Shown here in pieces: positions 13,875 to 23,400 of a stretch of DNA of 64,000 bases. Numbering within the stretch: position 1 is the first letter of the stretch; each line of letters begins with the position of its first letter. A model generated the notes under the pieces. That model worked only from the letters and a program-made list of their open reading frames with translations, was not told the DNA's origin and ran no database searches. Both the position numbers and the translations under genes were made by a program. Location of the stretch: the NCBI RefSeq assembly GCF_028389875.1, contig NC_084677.1, positions 6,614,017 to 6,678,016 of the forward strand. The letters run 5' to 3'. This stretch comes from Rhea pennata. Lineage: Eukaryota; Chordata; Aves; Rheiformes; Rheidae.

Positions 13875-15932
13875 CTTTTCCTTTTCCGTAATGGGAAACA
13901 CAAGCATACAACTAAGGGCAAAGAGCTGCAACTACAAAGAGGAAGATTCAATCTATAAGCAAGGGAAAGCTACAGTTATTAAGCTGCAAAAGAGACTTTC
14001 CACAGAGGGACTGAAAGCACTGTATGAAATACGCAACTGTAGATTTGTATTAAGCCAAGTTCTTTGATGTTGAGTTAGATATATTTGCTCAAAGAACTTA
14101 CAGAGGAAGTACATATACCATATCTGGGCTGAGATTCAATTACACCTTACAGAACAACTCACTAGTAACTAAACAGGTAGGTGTAATTCTTGCACAATAA
14201 AGCAACTTTCAGTATAAAAAAATCTATTCTATTTCCCCCCAATTTAGTTAGTCTATGGGCAACTAGAACTCTTCAGAATTTGAACAGGGTAATTTACTAG
14301 TTGCTGTCACAAGCTGTTAGTTCTAAAACTGAGGCAGGCTCACGTCCGTATGCCCAGTCTGTTTTGATGAACAAGCGTCCATGTTGGCTACAAACATGTG
14401 CTTTTATGCAGCAATGAACACGGGGTACATACCAAATCCACTACTTCTGACACTGTTTGGCCAAGGTAACTGTCAGCATCCACGCCAGCTCAAGCAGCCC
14501 TTCTTGTTCCTTCCCACTACTGTGCCAAACTCATCACGTTCGTACAACACTAATGAAGCTGCAGTGTGAACGAGATTAAAAATTAAACTACATAAAACTA
14601 CATTCTATTTTTAATTTTGATCACTATATAGTCACAAAGAGCTGCCAAACTGCCGGAGTGGTACAGGAGATGAGAACGAGCACCAGCAAATGATGCATTT
14701 GTCTAACTTTTACCCTCAGCTACAGAAGCAATTGCCTTCAACTAAAGGGAAGTATTTTTAAGCAGACCTTGTAAATTTAAATTTTCTGTCTCCATGCATC
14801 ACTGCTGCCATACGCTAATATGAATAAAGCTCAGTACAAACACAATATCCACAGGTAACAGTAGACTAAACATACAAAAAAAGGCAATTCATAATACATC
14901 ATCATTCTAGCAAGTACTGCAAGTGGGCTAGCTTATATCACACACAGTCCCCCAGAGCAGACACCTGCCCCTGACCAAAGCTATCACAGCTTCTTCCATT
15001 TATGCTACATAGATTAAGTACTACTCCTTTTTAAAGCGAATGTCTTCCTCTCTCCTGAAGTCTGATAGCCCTGTCTTGTACAACTCTCATTTATACCAAC
15101 TGCCCAAAAGATGGTCAAGGAAGAGTAAATTGCTCAGAGAAAGGAACAAGAGAGCAGGCACTCAAAATATCACATCTAATTTAATTCAGAAGAGTTTAAT
15201 TCCACACTTCTAGTACTACTTCTGAAACAGTTATTCCACTCACTTAAAACTGTTCATCTAGTACAGCTGTGTACAGAAGTGAACCTTCATGTAATTCAAA
15301 ATCAAGATGTGCAATTTTCCACTGTACATTCTTCACATACCTCCTAAATCTGATGTGATCACCCAGCAAAGAATGGCATCTGACACTGTTTTATGCACAT
15401 TAAAAGTAAGTTAATTATGTTATTAAATATTTTCCTCGCTGCTTTAAATTAAAGCACAAACACCTATATAATAACATGACAGACATTGATTTGTACAATA
15501 AATGAATACATATGTACGACAAACTTTTAATAAAAAAAAAAAGTAGTGAAAATCTAACCTCACCAATCTGGTAAACTTAACACCAATTCCTCAAGAAAAG
15601 TCAAGCATTCCAAAAAGCTCTGAAACCTAACATTTTATTGCAAAAATAGACAGTTAAATAAGCTCTTGCAGACTAGTAAATTAATAATATCACTCTGAAC
15701 CAGCTGTGCATTGCCTAACTAAACTCAAATAGATTTCTGAGATAATGCTTTCTCAGTGTTGATATACACACAGACTCTTCCGGGTGGAGATGGCCACTAG
15801 CATAAGATTCGCTCAAACATCAAAGGTATTTCCACTTATATTTCAGTGTCAGTGTTTTCCCACTGACAGAGGCGACACAATCCAAGCATGTACTAAACAC
15901 CTTAAACTGTTCAAAAGCAGAGCATCAAGCCC

Positions 15933-15935
<3 letters not shown>

Positions 15936-15973
<38 letters not shown>
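15936..15973 (+). repeat. Poly(A) run, 38 nt
   Basis: Uninterrupted A38, the longest homopolymer in the window. No retro-element body or flanking direct repeat was recognised. A tract this long is expected to be length-variable and prone to assembly error. Confidence 0.95.
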
Positions 15974-15974
<1 letters not shown>

Positions 15975-16430
15975 AAAGATACATTACATACAGTCAGTAT
16001 TCTAAAGGATGTGAATATTGGGAAAGGTTAGACTGCTAAGGGCTATCAAACAATCTGCTGGAGAATATATTCCACAGGATGTTAACGTGCATAAATACAC
16101 ACAAATATAAGGTATTTTTTTAAAAACCAGTCCCTTGTATATATTTGCCAGATACTATAAAAATGCCAACTTGGAATTTTTTCTAAAACAAGAAAAACAG
16201 ACAAAGTCACTCCAACAGTACCTAAGTTTTAACTATTATTTTATGAAATAAAGCTTTATGTTTAAAAAAGGAAGGCTTTAAGTAATGACCTTCTAATTCT
16301 GAAATTAGTCTCACAGTCACTATGACAAACTTCCCCTAAAACAGCCTTTTTTATTCATAATTTCAATGTGTATTTTAAAGTAAAAACCCACATTTGCTAA
16401 ATCAACAGTCACACCACTCACGGAAAATAC

Positions 16431-16559
16431 CTGGTGTCGGCGACTGTGTTTGTTGTTGTTCGCTCCAATATCTGCATTCACAACCAGACCTTCTAAACGG
16501 TATCTAACTAGTTTGGCGTTTTTGACCTCCAAGTCAAATACCGTTGGTATACACAGCAT
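16431..16559 (-). other. Exon-like ATG open frame just inside USP7 intron 1
   Basis: On the minus strand an ATG at 16559-16557 opens a frame. After 43 codons it reaches a donor-like CAG|GTATTT at 16431/16430, in phase 0; without splicing it runs to a stop after 79 codons. The peptide has LEVKNAKLVRYRLEGLVVNA followed by a basic HSRRH end and is not recognised. Context at -3 is T, which is weak. It lies on the shoulder of the USP7 CpG island, so an alternative first exon is conceivable. Phase 0 would not enter USP7 exon 2 in frame, however. It could be chance. Confidence 0.15.
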
Positions 16560-16912
16560 AGAGTGATGATTACCCCTTGCTTATGAAATAAAATCCCACT
16601 GTGCGCTTGCCCAAAATTGTTTTTAATTTGTTGGATACGTAGGTAAGGTGCAGTTCACGCGGGGCGGGGGCGGAATAATAGTAATAATAATTAAAAAAAA
16701 ATAGGAACAGCGTGAAAATACTAGAGGGGCCACTTGAGAGACTCCGCTGGACACAAGTCGGAAACAAGCCTGAAAACGTAGTGCCTCCTTGATGAAAACA
16801 GCGCAACTGCATGACGGTGCAGGATCAGGGCCCGCCGGCTCCGCAGCCACACATGGCCCGCGCGCCGCCGCCGCCGGCCCGCGCTAGGCCCGGCCGCCGC
16901 CGCCGCTGTAAA

Positions 16913-16932
16913 TAACCCTCCGAGGAGGGTTA
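16913..16932. repeat. 20-nt near-perfect palindrome
   Basis: Arms TAACCCTCC and GGAGGGTTA separated by GA. It lies at the edge of the densest CpG island sequence, in USP7 intron 1 about 350 bases past the donor. It may be a dyad protein site or chance. Confidence 0.7.
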
Positions 16933-16966
16933 ATTAAAAATGGCGAGCAGCGGGTGTACAATGAGC

Positions 16967-16990
16967 GGCCGGGCCGGGCCGGGCCGGGCC
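16967..16990 (+). repeat. (GGGCC)n short tandem repeat
   Basis: About five consecutive GGCCG/GGGCC units in the USP7 CpG island, on the intron side of exon 1. Confidence 0.85.
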
Positions 16991-17275
16991 GCGGGGAGGC
17001 GGCGGCAGCGGAGGGGGAGCCGCAGCGCCGCAGCCCCCGCAGCCCGCCGCCGCCGCCCCGCTGCAGCCCCTTCCCCCGCGGGAGGCAAAGGTGCGGCAGG
17101 GCCGCCCGGCGCGGCTCGGCGCGGCTCGGGCACGCGGCCGCCGGCGCCGCTCCCCGCCCGCCCGCACCTTGCCCCGGGGAGGCCGGCGCCCCTTTGTGCC
17201 CCGCGCCGCAAGCCGCCACCCGCTGCCCGGGGAACCCGCGAGCCGAGCCAAGCCGAGCCAGGGCCCCGGCTTTAC

Positions 17276-17357
17276 CTTCCATCTCCATGTCCTCGGGCTC
17301 GCTCAGCTGCTGCTCCCCGGGCTTCTGGTGCTGCTGCTGCTGCTGGTGGTGGTTCAT
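17276..17357 (-). CDS. USP7: USP7 (HAUSP) deubiquitinase, coding exon 1 (N-terminal 27 residues)
   Basis: USP7 is the cysteine protease that removes ubiquitin from MDM2, p53, histone H2B and DNA-methylation factors, mainly in the nucleus. Only its first coding exon is here. The ATG is at 17357-17355; the frame reads MNHH, five Gln, HQ, then KPGEQQLSEPEDMEME. This matches the known vertebrate USP7 start, where a Gln run is followed by GEQQLSEPEDMEME. The exon ends at 17276 after the first base of a codon (GAA G|GTAAAG). That phase 1 fits the Ala-Gly-Asp start of USP7 exon 2, known from mammals. The TRAF-like domain, catalytic core and Ubl domains are encoded beyond the left edge. Compared with the human protein the Gln tract is broken by His residues. 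The frame stays open upstream of the ATG but lacks any other in-frame ATG, so this start is chosen by homology. Confidence 0.95.
17325..17351 (-). repeat. USP7: CAG/CAC repeat encoding the USP7 poly-Gln tract
   Basis: Residues 3-11 are coded by two CAC, five CAG, one CAC and one CAG. The CAC interruptions put His into what is a nearly pure Gln run in human USP7. The sequence is a short triplet repeat inside coding DNA. Confidence 0.9.
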
Positions 17358-17570
17358 GTCGGGCTGGGGCGCGGGCTCGGCGGCGGCGGCCTGGGCCTGT
17401 CCTGCTGGGGGCTGCGGGCCTGCGGCGGGAGGGGAAGGGGCGGAGGAGCGGCGGGGCCTGGGCAGCGGCCGGCGCTGAGCAGCGGCCTCGGGGGGCTGCG
17501 GCGGGGCCGCGGCGGGCAGCGAGCGGGCGGCCGGAGGCGGCAGCGAGACGCGCACGTATTTGCTCGCTAT
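17358..17570 (-). promoter_or_regulatory. USP7: USP7 5' leader (extent uncertain)
   Basis: GC-rich sequence directly upstream of the USP7 ATG on the minus strand, taken as 5' UTR plus core promoter. It lies between the ATG and a CCAAT box about 220 bases upstream. The USP7 reading frame is open through all of it, rich in Pro, Ala and Arg, without another in-frame ATG. The start site is not determinable here. Confidence 0.5.
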
Positions 17571-17574
17571 TCGC

Positions 17575-17579
17575 CCAAT
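17575..17579 (+). promoter_or_regulatory. CCAAT box (NF-Y type)
   Basis: CCAAT inside tcgcccaatctc, about 220 bases upstream of the USP7 ATG. Read from USP7 it is the inverted form ATTGG, which NF-Y uses equally well. It is the only CCAAT noticed in the core of the island. Confidence 0.5.
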
Positions 17580-17913
17580 CTCGGCGGCGGCGCCCGCTCG
17601 GGGGAAGGGGAGGGGAGGAGGGACCGGCCGGGGGGGGGGCGGCTTCCCCGGGGGCCGGGCGCAGGGCGGGGGGGACGCGGGAGATCAGGAGCCAGGGCCC
17701 GGCGGCGGCTGCCCCCTCCCCCGGCGGGGTGTCCGGGCCGCTGCGAAGCCGCGGAGGCGCCGCGGGGCCCCTCCTCTGCCCTCCCGCCCCGCCGGCGCCC
17801 CGCGGAAGCCGCTGGCCCGAGGCCGCCTCGCTGCTGCCGGCCCGCGGGCCGCCCCCGTCGCCCGTGCCCCGGCGCGCTGCTGCCGCTCCGCCGCCGCCAG
17901 CGCTCTGCGCCTC

Positions 17914-17925
17914 AAAATGGCGGCC
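17914..17925 (+). promoter_or_regulatory. YY1-type motif
   Basis: AAAATGGCGGCC matches the YY1 consensus AAnATGGCGGC. Such sites often sit just after the start of transcription in CpG promoters, oriented with the transcript. The plus orientation here therefore hints at divergent plus-strand transcription away from USP7, though YY1 can act from either strand. Confidence 0.55.
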
Positions 17926-18024
17926 GCGCTGAGCGCCGTGAAATGTCACATCCGCATGAGGGGCAGCCCAGCGCGCCGCGGAGGGGAGCAGCGCCGCGGC
18001 CGCGCCGGGAACAGCAGCCGCCGC

Positions 18025-18047
18025 GCCGCCGCCGCCGCCGCCGCCGC
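18025..18047 (+). repeat. (GCC)n triplet repeat
   Basis: Seven to eight perfect GCC units in the CpG island upstream of USP7, in non-coding or possibly divergent-transcript sequence. Confidence 0.9.
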
Positions 18048-19362
18048 AGGAGGCCCGAGGGGCGGAGTCACGGCGGCGCCGGCCCGGCCCGGCGCGGAGC
18101 GGCGCGGAGCGGAGCGGCCGCCTCCCCGCAGGCCGCGCCAGGGGTCCCCGCGCCGCCGCCGCCGCCCCTCCCGCGGGCGGGAGGCGCCGGGCTCCCCGGG
18201 AGGCAGCGCCCGCGCCGCCCGCGCCCTACCCGCCTCGCCGGCCGCCGCCTGCTGCCGCGCGGGCCAGCGAGCCGCCCTGCCGCCGCGGCGCCCCCGCGCG
18301 GCCCGCAGCGGCGCCGCCCCGGCCCGGCCCCGGCCCGCTGCCGGGCGCGGCCGTTGCGGCGCCTCGTGCCGGGCGCGGCTGCCCGCCCCGACCGCAGCGC
18401 TGGCCCCAACAAGGCCTCCCGCGGCCGGGCACCGTCTGCGGCGACCGGCCCGCCGCGGGGGCGCCGCGCCTTCGCCCCCGTCCCCAGGCAGCGCAGGCCG
18501 CAGGTAGAGCAGCCGCGGGAGCAGGTCCCCGCGGGAGGAAAGGGGGCCGGTAACGGGGGGCGTCGTGGTGAGCAGCACTCCACAACCCAGGACTTAATTC
18601 CCGGTAGCGGGAAGCCGGGGCGGCAGGCTGGCCCGGGCACCCGGCCCTGGGCTGCCTGAGGGGTCTGGAAATGTCCTCGCGCAGAGAGTCCTGCTCCGAC
18701 CGGGAGGCGACAGAGCGGCCTGCCTGCGCTCCCGCTTCATGGTTTGTTTTTCCAGTTTGTGGGTAAATCTGAACCAAACTGGGGGGCACGCTTGGCCTCT
18801 CTGGGCTCCAGCTGGCCCCTTCTCAGCAAAACTGGAGTCTCTAGACTCGGGTGGGCAGGGGAGGAAGAGTGTTCCTCAAGTCAGAAGGCCTGCATTAAGC
18901 ACTAGGAATCTGGGGCTGGCAAGAGGAAAAATAAGGGAGGTTGAGGATGTTAATGGGAAGATGAGATATTCAAAACAGTTAATTTGATAGTTTGCCTTCT
19001 CAAAAATAGATTCTGACTTTCACTGTTGTTGCATCTCCTTCCCTCAAACCCTGTTTAAAGAAAAGTCATTTACAGATCTTTTCCTACTGTTGACATGGGC
19101 AAAAACATGACCTCTAAACATCTTCTAAACCTGGGTTTGCATGATCTCTCCAAAAGAGGGGGATTAGGATCAAGATTAGGACAGAGACTGATGGACGGGT
19201 CTTTAGTTTCCTGATGTCCTAAAATTTAGATTTCCTTGCTGCCAGTCTTTCCCTGTCATTAGCTCATTCCTAATGACTTCCAACCTCCTACCTCATACGC
19301 AGGTTTAAACTCATCTCTTCGTCCTTCCTCCACAAGTGATTCCCAATACAAGATGAACCAGT

Positions 19363-20089
19363 ATGTCACAACAAGAAGGTAGCTGCTGATTTTTACCTGA
19401 TTCTTCATCCGCAGACACCAGGGTTGTGGACAAGATCAACTGTTACAAAGACCACTATCGCAAAGAAGAAGAAGTCCCTAAGGTCACCTATAAGCCAGTT
19501 TTATCGTAAGTGTTAAAAACATTCTTTTATTATGAAAGCCTCTCTGAGTTTCAGTTCATTTTAAGGTAGCTACTTTTTTCCAAACCCACTGGATATTCCC
19601 AGTATTTTAGAGGAACAGAAGAGCCATGCGAAATGCACATATCCTTTCTTGTGGAAACAGTAGTATAGAAAAGAGAGGTGGGAACTTCTCTGTCCTTAGC
19701 TGGATGCAGAAACAATGTATCATCAGTTCTGAAGATGGGCTATCAAAACGAAGTTCCATCCTTTCTGTATATTCCTAATATAAATGAGCTTTATCTTTTC
19801 AGATTCTAAATATATTACAGATTAACGTATGGTATAATGTTGAGAAGAACCATGTGAAAACAGATCATTTATATTCTGTGAAAATAGCTATGCATAAAAA
19901 GTCTATTGAAAGTTGGTACAGGTAGTTATATTTAAAAAGGAATAAGTTTTACGTATGTGTATATAATCATCTCAAATGTATTTTTGAAATAATTAAATGG
20001 TAACCTTTTTATACAGTCAGGCCAGTGACTATAGCATTATGATTTGATTGTTTCTTGACAGGAAATACAAATCTTACTGCCAAGCCTAA
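19363..20089 (+). CDS. Candidate gene A: short spliced open frame divergent from USP7 (unrecognised)
   Basis: Two blocks look like the last two exons of a plus-strand gene. Block 19415-19505 follows acceptor ttcttcatccgcag and ends at a perfect GTAAGT donor. Block 20062-20089 follows gtttcttgacag. They join in frame (TC|G = Ser) to give a Lys/Glu/Tyr-rich C-terminus ending SKYKSYCQA and a TAA. The first codon needs one base from an upstream exon, giving Asp. Two sources fit. One is an ATG at 19363 (MSQQE, then G), separated by a GT-AG gap of only 36 nt; the product would be 44 residues, but the intron is shorter than vertebrates normally splice. The other is the donor GTG|GTGAGC at 18567 in the USP7 CpG island, whose open frame also ends in phase 1. 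No family is recognised and no membrane segment is visible. It could be a lncRNA or chance. Confidence 0.25.
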
Positions 20090-20373
20090 GGTGAAGCCCA
20101 GATCTCAACATATGCTAACATTTTATCCCAGCTACATTCAAAATACTGCTGCTAAATATTTCTGGCCTATTGCCACTCCCTTCTGACACCTTCTGCTATT
20201 CACCTTTCTCCAGTACAACACACAAAAGCTCTGTCCTTTAAAAGAAAGGACATTCACCATTTAGCTCCTCCTTGTATAACCACTTGGTCATACTGTTCCT
20301 GCCAGGATTTGACCCAGCCTCCACTCCACCAGTGCTAACCAATCATTTACTTATTTAGCTGTCCAATAATTAC

Positions 20374-20510
20374 CTTGTATTTTCTTAATGCACTGTTCAC
20401 CCCATCCACAAAGGCCACAACATCCCTCTGCAAATGCTTCCTGTCTTCTGTAGTTCTTAAAGTAGTTCTTCCTCATGCAGAAGAGTTGGGCAAATGCCCA
20501 ACAAGGGTTA
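20374..20510 (-). other. Exon-like Cys-rich open block, minus strand
   Basis: Bounded by a long pyrimidine tract plus ccag acceptor at 20511 and a TACAAG|GTAATT donor at 20374/20373. It is open for 45 codons. The peptide has an aromatic/basic part (MRKNYFKNYRRQE) and then a Cys cluster, CCGLCGWGEQC. It is not recognised. It overlaps the proposed 3' end of candidate gene A on the opposite strand, so at least one of the two is likely wrong. Confidence 0.15.
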
Positions 20511-20524
20511 CTGGTATTTAAAAA

Positions 20525-20536
20525 ATAAAAATAAAG
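20525..20536 (+). terminator. Overlapping AATAAA poly(A) signals (candidate gene A)
   Basis: Two back-to-back AATAAA hexamers lie 436 bases after the candidate gene A stop codon, with a GT-rich stretch (cagtctgtgtatac) about 35 bases downstream. The same A-rich run is the pyrimidine tract of the opposite-strand exon-like block, so the reading is ambiguous. Confidence 0.25.
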
Positions 20537-20805
20537 ATCATGAGGCAGAGATACGATGAACACAGTCTGTGTATACATTCCTATCACTTTTATTCTTGTC
20601 CTTCGTTTTTCACTCCTTCCTTTCATTTTCTACACCCACTTATTGAATTGTGTCTAAATTTAGGCCTCTCTCCTATAAACTAATCCAGGCCTTTTGGACC
20701 TTATGTTCACACAAAGCACCAGAGATTTTGTTGGAGCTGCACCTGAGCAAAGGATTTCATCCTTCAAGTGGATTCATAGATTACTAGGCAGGAGGCAGGG
20801 GAGAT

Positions 20806-20807
<2 letters not shown>

Positions 20808-20837
<30 letters not shown>
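20808..20837 (+). repeat. Poly(T) run, 30 nt
   Basis: Uninterrupted T30, equal to a minus-strand poly(A). No retro-element body or flanking direct repeat was recognised. Confidence 0.95.
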
Positions 20838-20838
<1 letters not shown>

Positions 20839-22064
20839 GTACTTGCCTAGGTCAATAGGGCTGTCAGACTGGCTGCAGCCTCTTCTCAGCATTCCCTTCA
20901 GATTAGTCATAGTAATGAGAGATGATGTTGAAGAGGTGCTATCATCTTTAAAATGCCATTGAAGAAATGGGCTTCATTTTGTGAAGCTGACCTGCTCCTG
21001 AGCCTCCCTAAAGTAAAAATAAATCCAACCCAGTCTGTTTATTTTTAAAACGCTCACAAGCCAGTATTCATCTGCCTATGTGCCAAGCTGAGCCTTTAGG
21101 AACCAGACAGAGCTCCAAGTCTCCACTGCATTTCTGGCCTCAAGATGAGAGATCTCAATCCTGTCTGAGCCAGGGAAGCCTTCCACTGCACTCCTGTACC
21201 CACTGTGCTAACAGGTCCCCGTGCACAGGCACTATTTTTAGACAGGGCCTGATCGCCACCACAGAGGGAACTGTAGGAGGGAATCTGAGGCAACAGGCCT
21301 GAAAGAAACCTCAGGATGCTCTGGAGTCCAGTGCCACATCTTCTGCCCCACAGCAGGATCAGCTAGGCCAGAAACATTTATGCCAGTCTGCTTATTTCCT
21401 CCCTGCTCCTCAACTCCTTCAGGAAATCTCCAATCAGGAAACCTCTTCCTAGTTGGCTGGCTCCATTTGCTCCCCTGTCTTCAGCACAGATGTCCACTCC
21501 TGGACAGTCTTTATACTTCCAGCAGTTGGTGCCCTCTAATGCACGCATGTTGCAGTGTCTTTAACTAAGAAAACATATAGCTGTATAATGACAGGACAAT
21601 TGCACCAGCACACACCCTTAATACAGATGCACTAAACCAGCAAAACGGGTTACCGCTTCTGCAGCTTACTCTACTATGTCACTTGATTAATATACATTAA
21701 TGCAACTGTGCCTCTGTGCCAGCCCCATGCTTCCTCAGTAAGTTGAGTCTGCACTGATGAGACCGTATCCAGTTATACTGGTAGATATTTCGTAGATATA
21801 GGCAGATTCTAAGTGTGCTGAAGTGCCTTCCCCACCAGGGAATCCTTGTATCTCAGTTTTCCTTCTTTCTTCTTCCCTGCCTTTTGTCTCTTGGTTGCTT
21901 CTGGGGTTGAGGGGAGGTGCCAGCCTTACTGGCAACCCTCTTCCTTCAGATCTGCTCCCCAATCTGAGGAGCAGCACACTGGTGCTCCCTCCTCATTCCA
22001 TGTATGACAGTACCTCACACAACAAGGTCAATATCCATGGTCACAAATACAGTATTGAACTGTG

Positions 22065-22090
22065 CTGTAGATACAGTACTGTATCTACAG
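22065..22090. repeat. Perfect 26-nt palindrome
   Basis: CTGTAGATACAG, then TA, then the exact reverse complement CTGTATCTACAG. Every base pairs with its partner. It is not part of a recognised element. Confidence 0.95.
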
Positions 22091-22434
22091 TGATAGAAGT
22101 GAGTTAAAATATTCTCATTGTCGTCAGGAGCTCTCTATTTCCTTTTCCGTGGTCCTTCTCATCTGCCACATTGCTCATACCACCTGACTTACATTGTGCC
22201 TCAAGACTGAGAGGTGAACCCCAATGCACACGTCTAGGGAGTGAAAGAGTCAAATCAGATGCCTTAGGCTCTCTAGATCAGTGCAGACAATCAGAAATTC
22301 GATTTCTCTGACCAAATCAGGCTTTTGTGAACATTTTCAGGCTGAGTGCAAGGAAGAAAATAATCATGACCATCCTAGAACATGTGAGGAAGTGCAATAG
22401 GCAATATTCAGAAACTGCTGTTTTCCCTTCCAAC

Positions 22435-22455
22435 TGAAGTTGTTCTATGATTCTT
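22435..22455 (+). mobile_element. CR1 3'-end remnant
   Basis: The motif cccttccaac followed by ttctatgattct is the characteristic end of avian CR1 copies. Nothing upstream is recognisable, so only the tail survives or the rest has decayed. Confidence 0.55.
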
Positions 22456-23400
22456 TAATTACCCAGCAATTTCCGTGCAACTTACATGTATTTAATATTT
22501 CAGTCCTCTATCCCTTTATCAATTTTTTGAGACAGACAGACAGGCAGACTGTGCGATAACCTAAGCTCTGTTTCCTTAAGAAACTAGAGTAAAAATATAT
22601 CATTACAACATTTTCGGAGATGGTTTCAATTCAGAGATCTTTCCTTTGATAATTCCTCTTTAACTGAACAACCATTATCTTTTAAAGAGAAATATAAATC
22701 ATTATTCCTTCATACTAAAATGTGGTCAATTAATTACACCTGAATACATCCCATAGTTTAAAGGTTTACATGATTTGAAGTGTATTTTTGAGCAGTTTTT
22801 CCAAAGCCACATCTCTCATATGACTTTCTGTGAAAGTCAAGACATTTAACTCCATAGCTTGTTCTTGTTTAAAGAAAATTTAATTTTCACAATAAAAATA
22901 AGCGTGTTTTGTTAAAAGTTGTATGTTTACACCTAAACTGCTAGTTGGTGACTCTGTTTCTGTTTACCATCTTTAAAGTCAGATGATTCCTTTTTCTCGT
23001 CAAATTTTGCTGGACACAGTAAACCATGAAGTCAAGTGTTACAATGATATATATCCAAAGTAAAAAAGGAATGGAAGGTACTTTACTGGTCCATCTTTTT
23101 CTGTACAACTGTAATTAATCAACTAAGGTTCGCTGTAAAAGTTGCATCTTACTCCATGTGGAAGGCAGAAAGTAAGGCTGCAAAGTGTCTATTAAATTAT
23201 ATATTTGCAGCAGCCCTGTGTAAAGTGAATTTATTGCTGGTGGAAGGTACAGGATTGCCAGTAGGAAAATCTGTGCCTCCTGTGCAGCACGCACTATTCT
23301 GCCAGAGCACCTTGACATACAAGGGTTCTCCAAATGCTTGTGATGTGCTGAGTAATCTATACAGCTCCTCCTCTGCAAGACAGATGAGATATTTTAAACC

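Larger units (their letters stand above)
1..17275 (-). other. USP7: USP7 intron 1 (partial, runs off the left edge)
   Basis: This is the stretch downstream of the USP7 exon 1 donor on the minus strand. The donor is a GT at 17275-17274, read as GAAG then GTAAAG. No sequence resembling USP7 exon 2 (the DDPPRI / NPVING region) was found on the minus strand, so the acceptor must lie beyond base 1. The intron is AT-rich apart from its first 600 bases, which belong to the CpG island. It contains one CR1 fragment, several microsatellites, three long plus-strand poly(A) runs and low-confidence exon-like open frames at 1.05-1.31, 10.83-10.99 and 16.43-16.56 kb. Nothing else in it could be assigned. 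Confidence 0.85.
16640..18690. promoter_or_regulatory. USP7: CpG island and promoter of USP7
   Basis: About 2 kb of very GC- and CpG-rich sequence with sharp edges against AT-rich flanks, containing USP7 exon 1 at its centre. There is no TATA box at a sensible place, which is usual for a housekeeping deubiquitinase gene. It holds a CCAAT box, a YY1-type ATGGCGGC motif, GC-box-like runs and short GC repeats. Islands of this type commonly fire in both directions; a divergent plus-strand transcript would lead into candidate gene A. Frames open on both strands here reflect low stop-codon density, not genes. The exact start site of transcription cannot be fixed from sequence alone. Confidence 0.9.

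Noticed and set aside
1..17275. USP7 exon 2 or later exons
   Set aside because: The minus strand was searched by eye for the DDPPRI / NPVING / AEEDMED coding pattern and for the TRAF-domain start. Nothing matched.
17091..18659. 522-codon plus-strand open frame across the USP7 CpG island
   Set aside because: It begins at a non-ATG codon, is Arg/Pro/Gly/Ala low-complexity, and frames of similar length are open on several other frames of both strands. The cause is rare stop codons in GC-rich DNA. Only its phase at donor 18567 was kept, as a note for candidate gene A.
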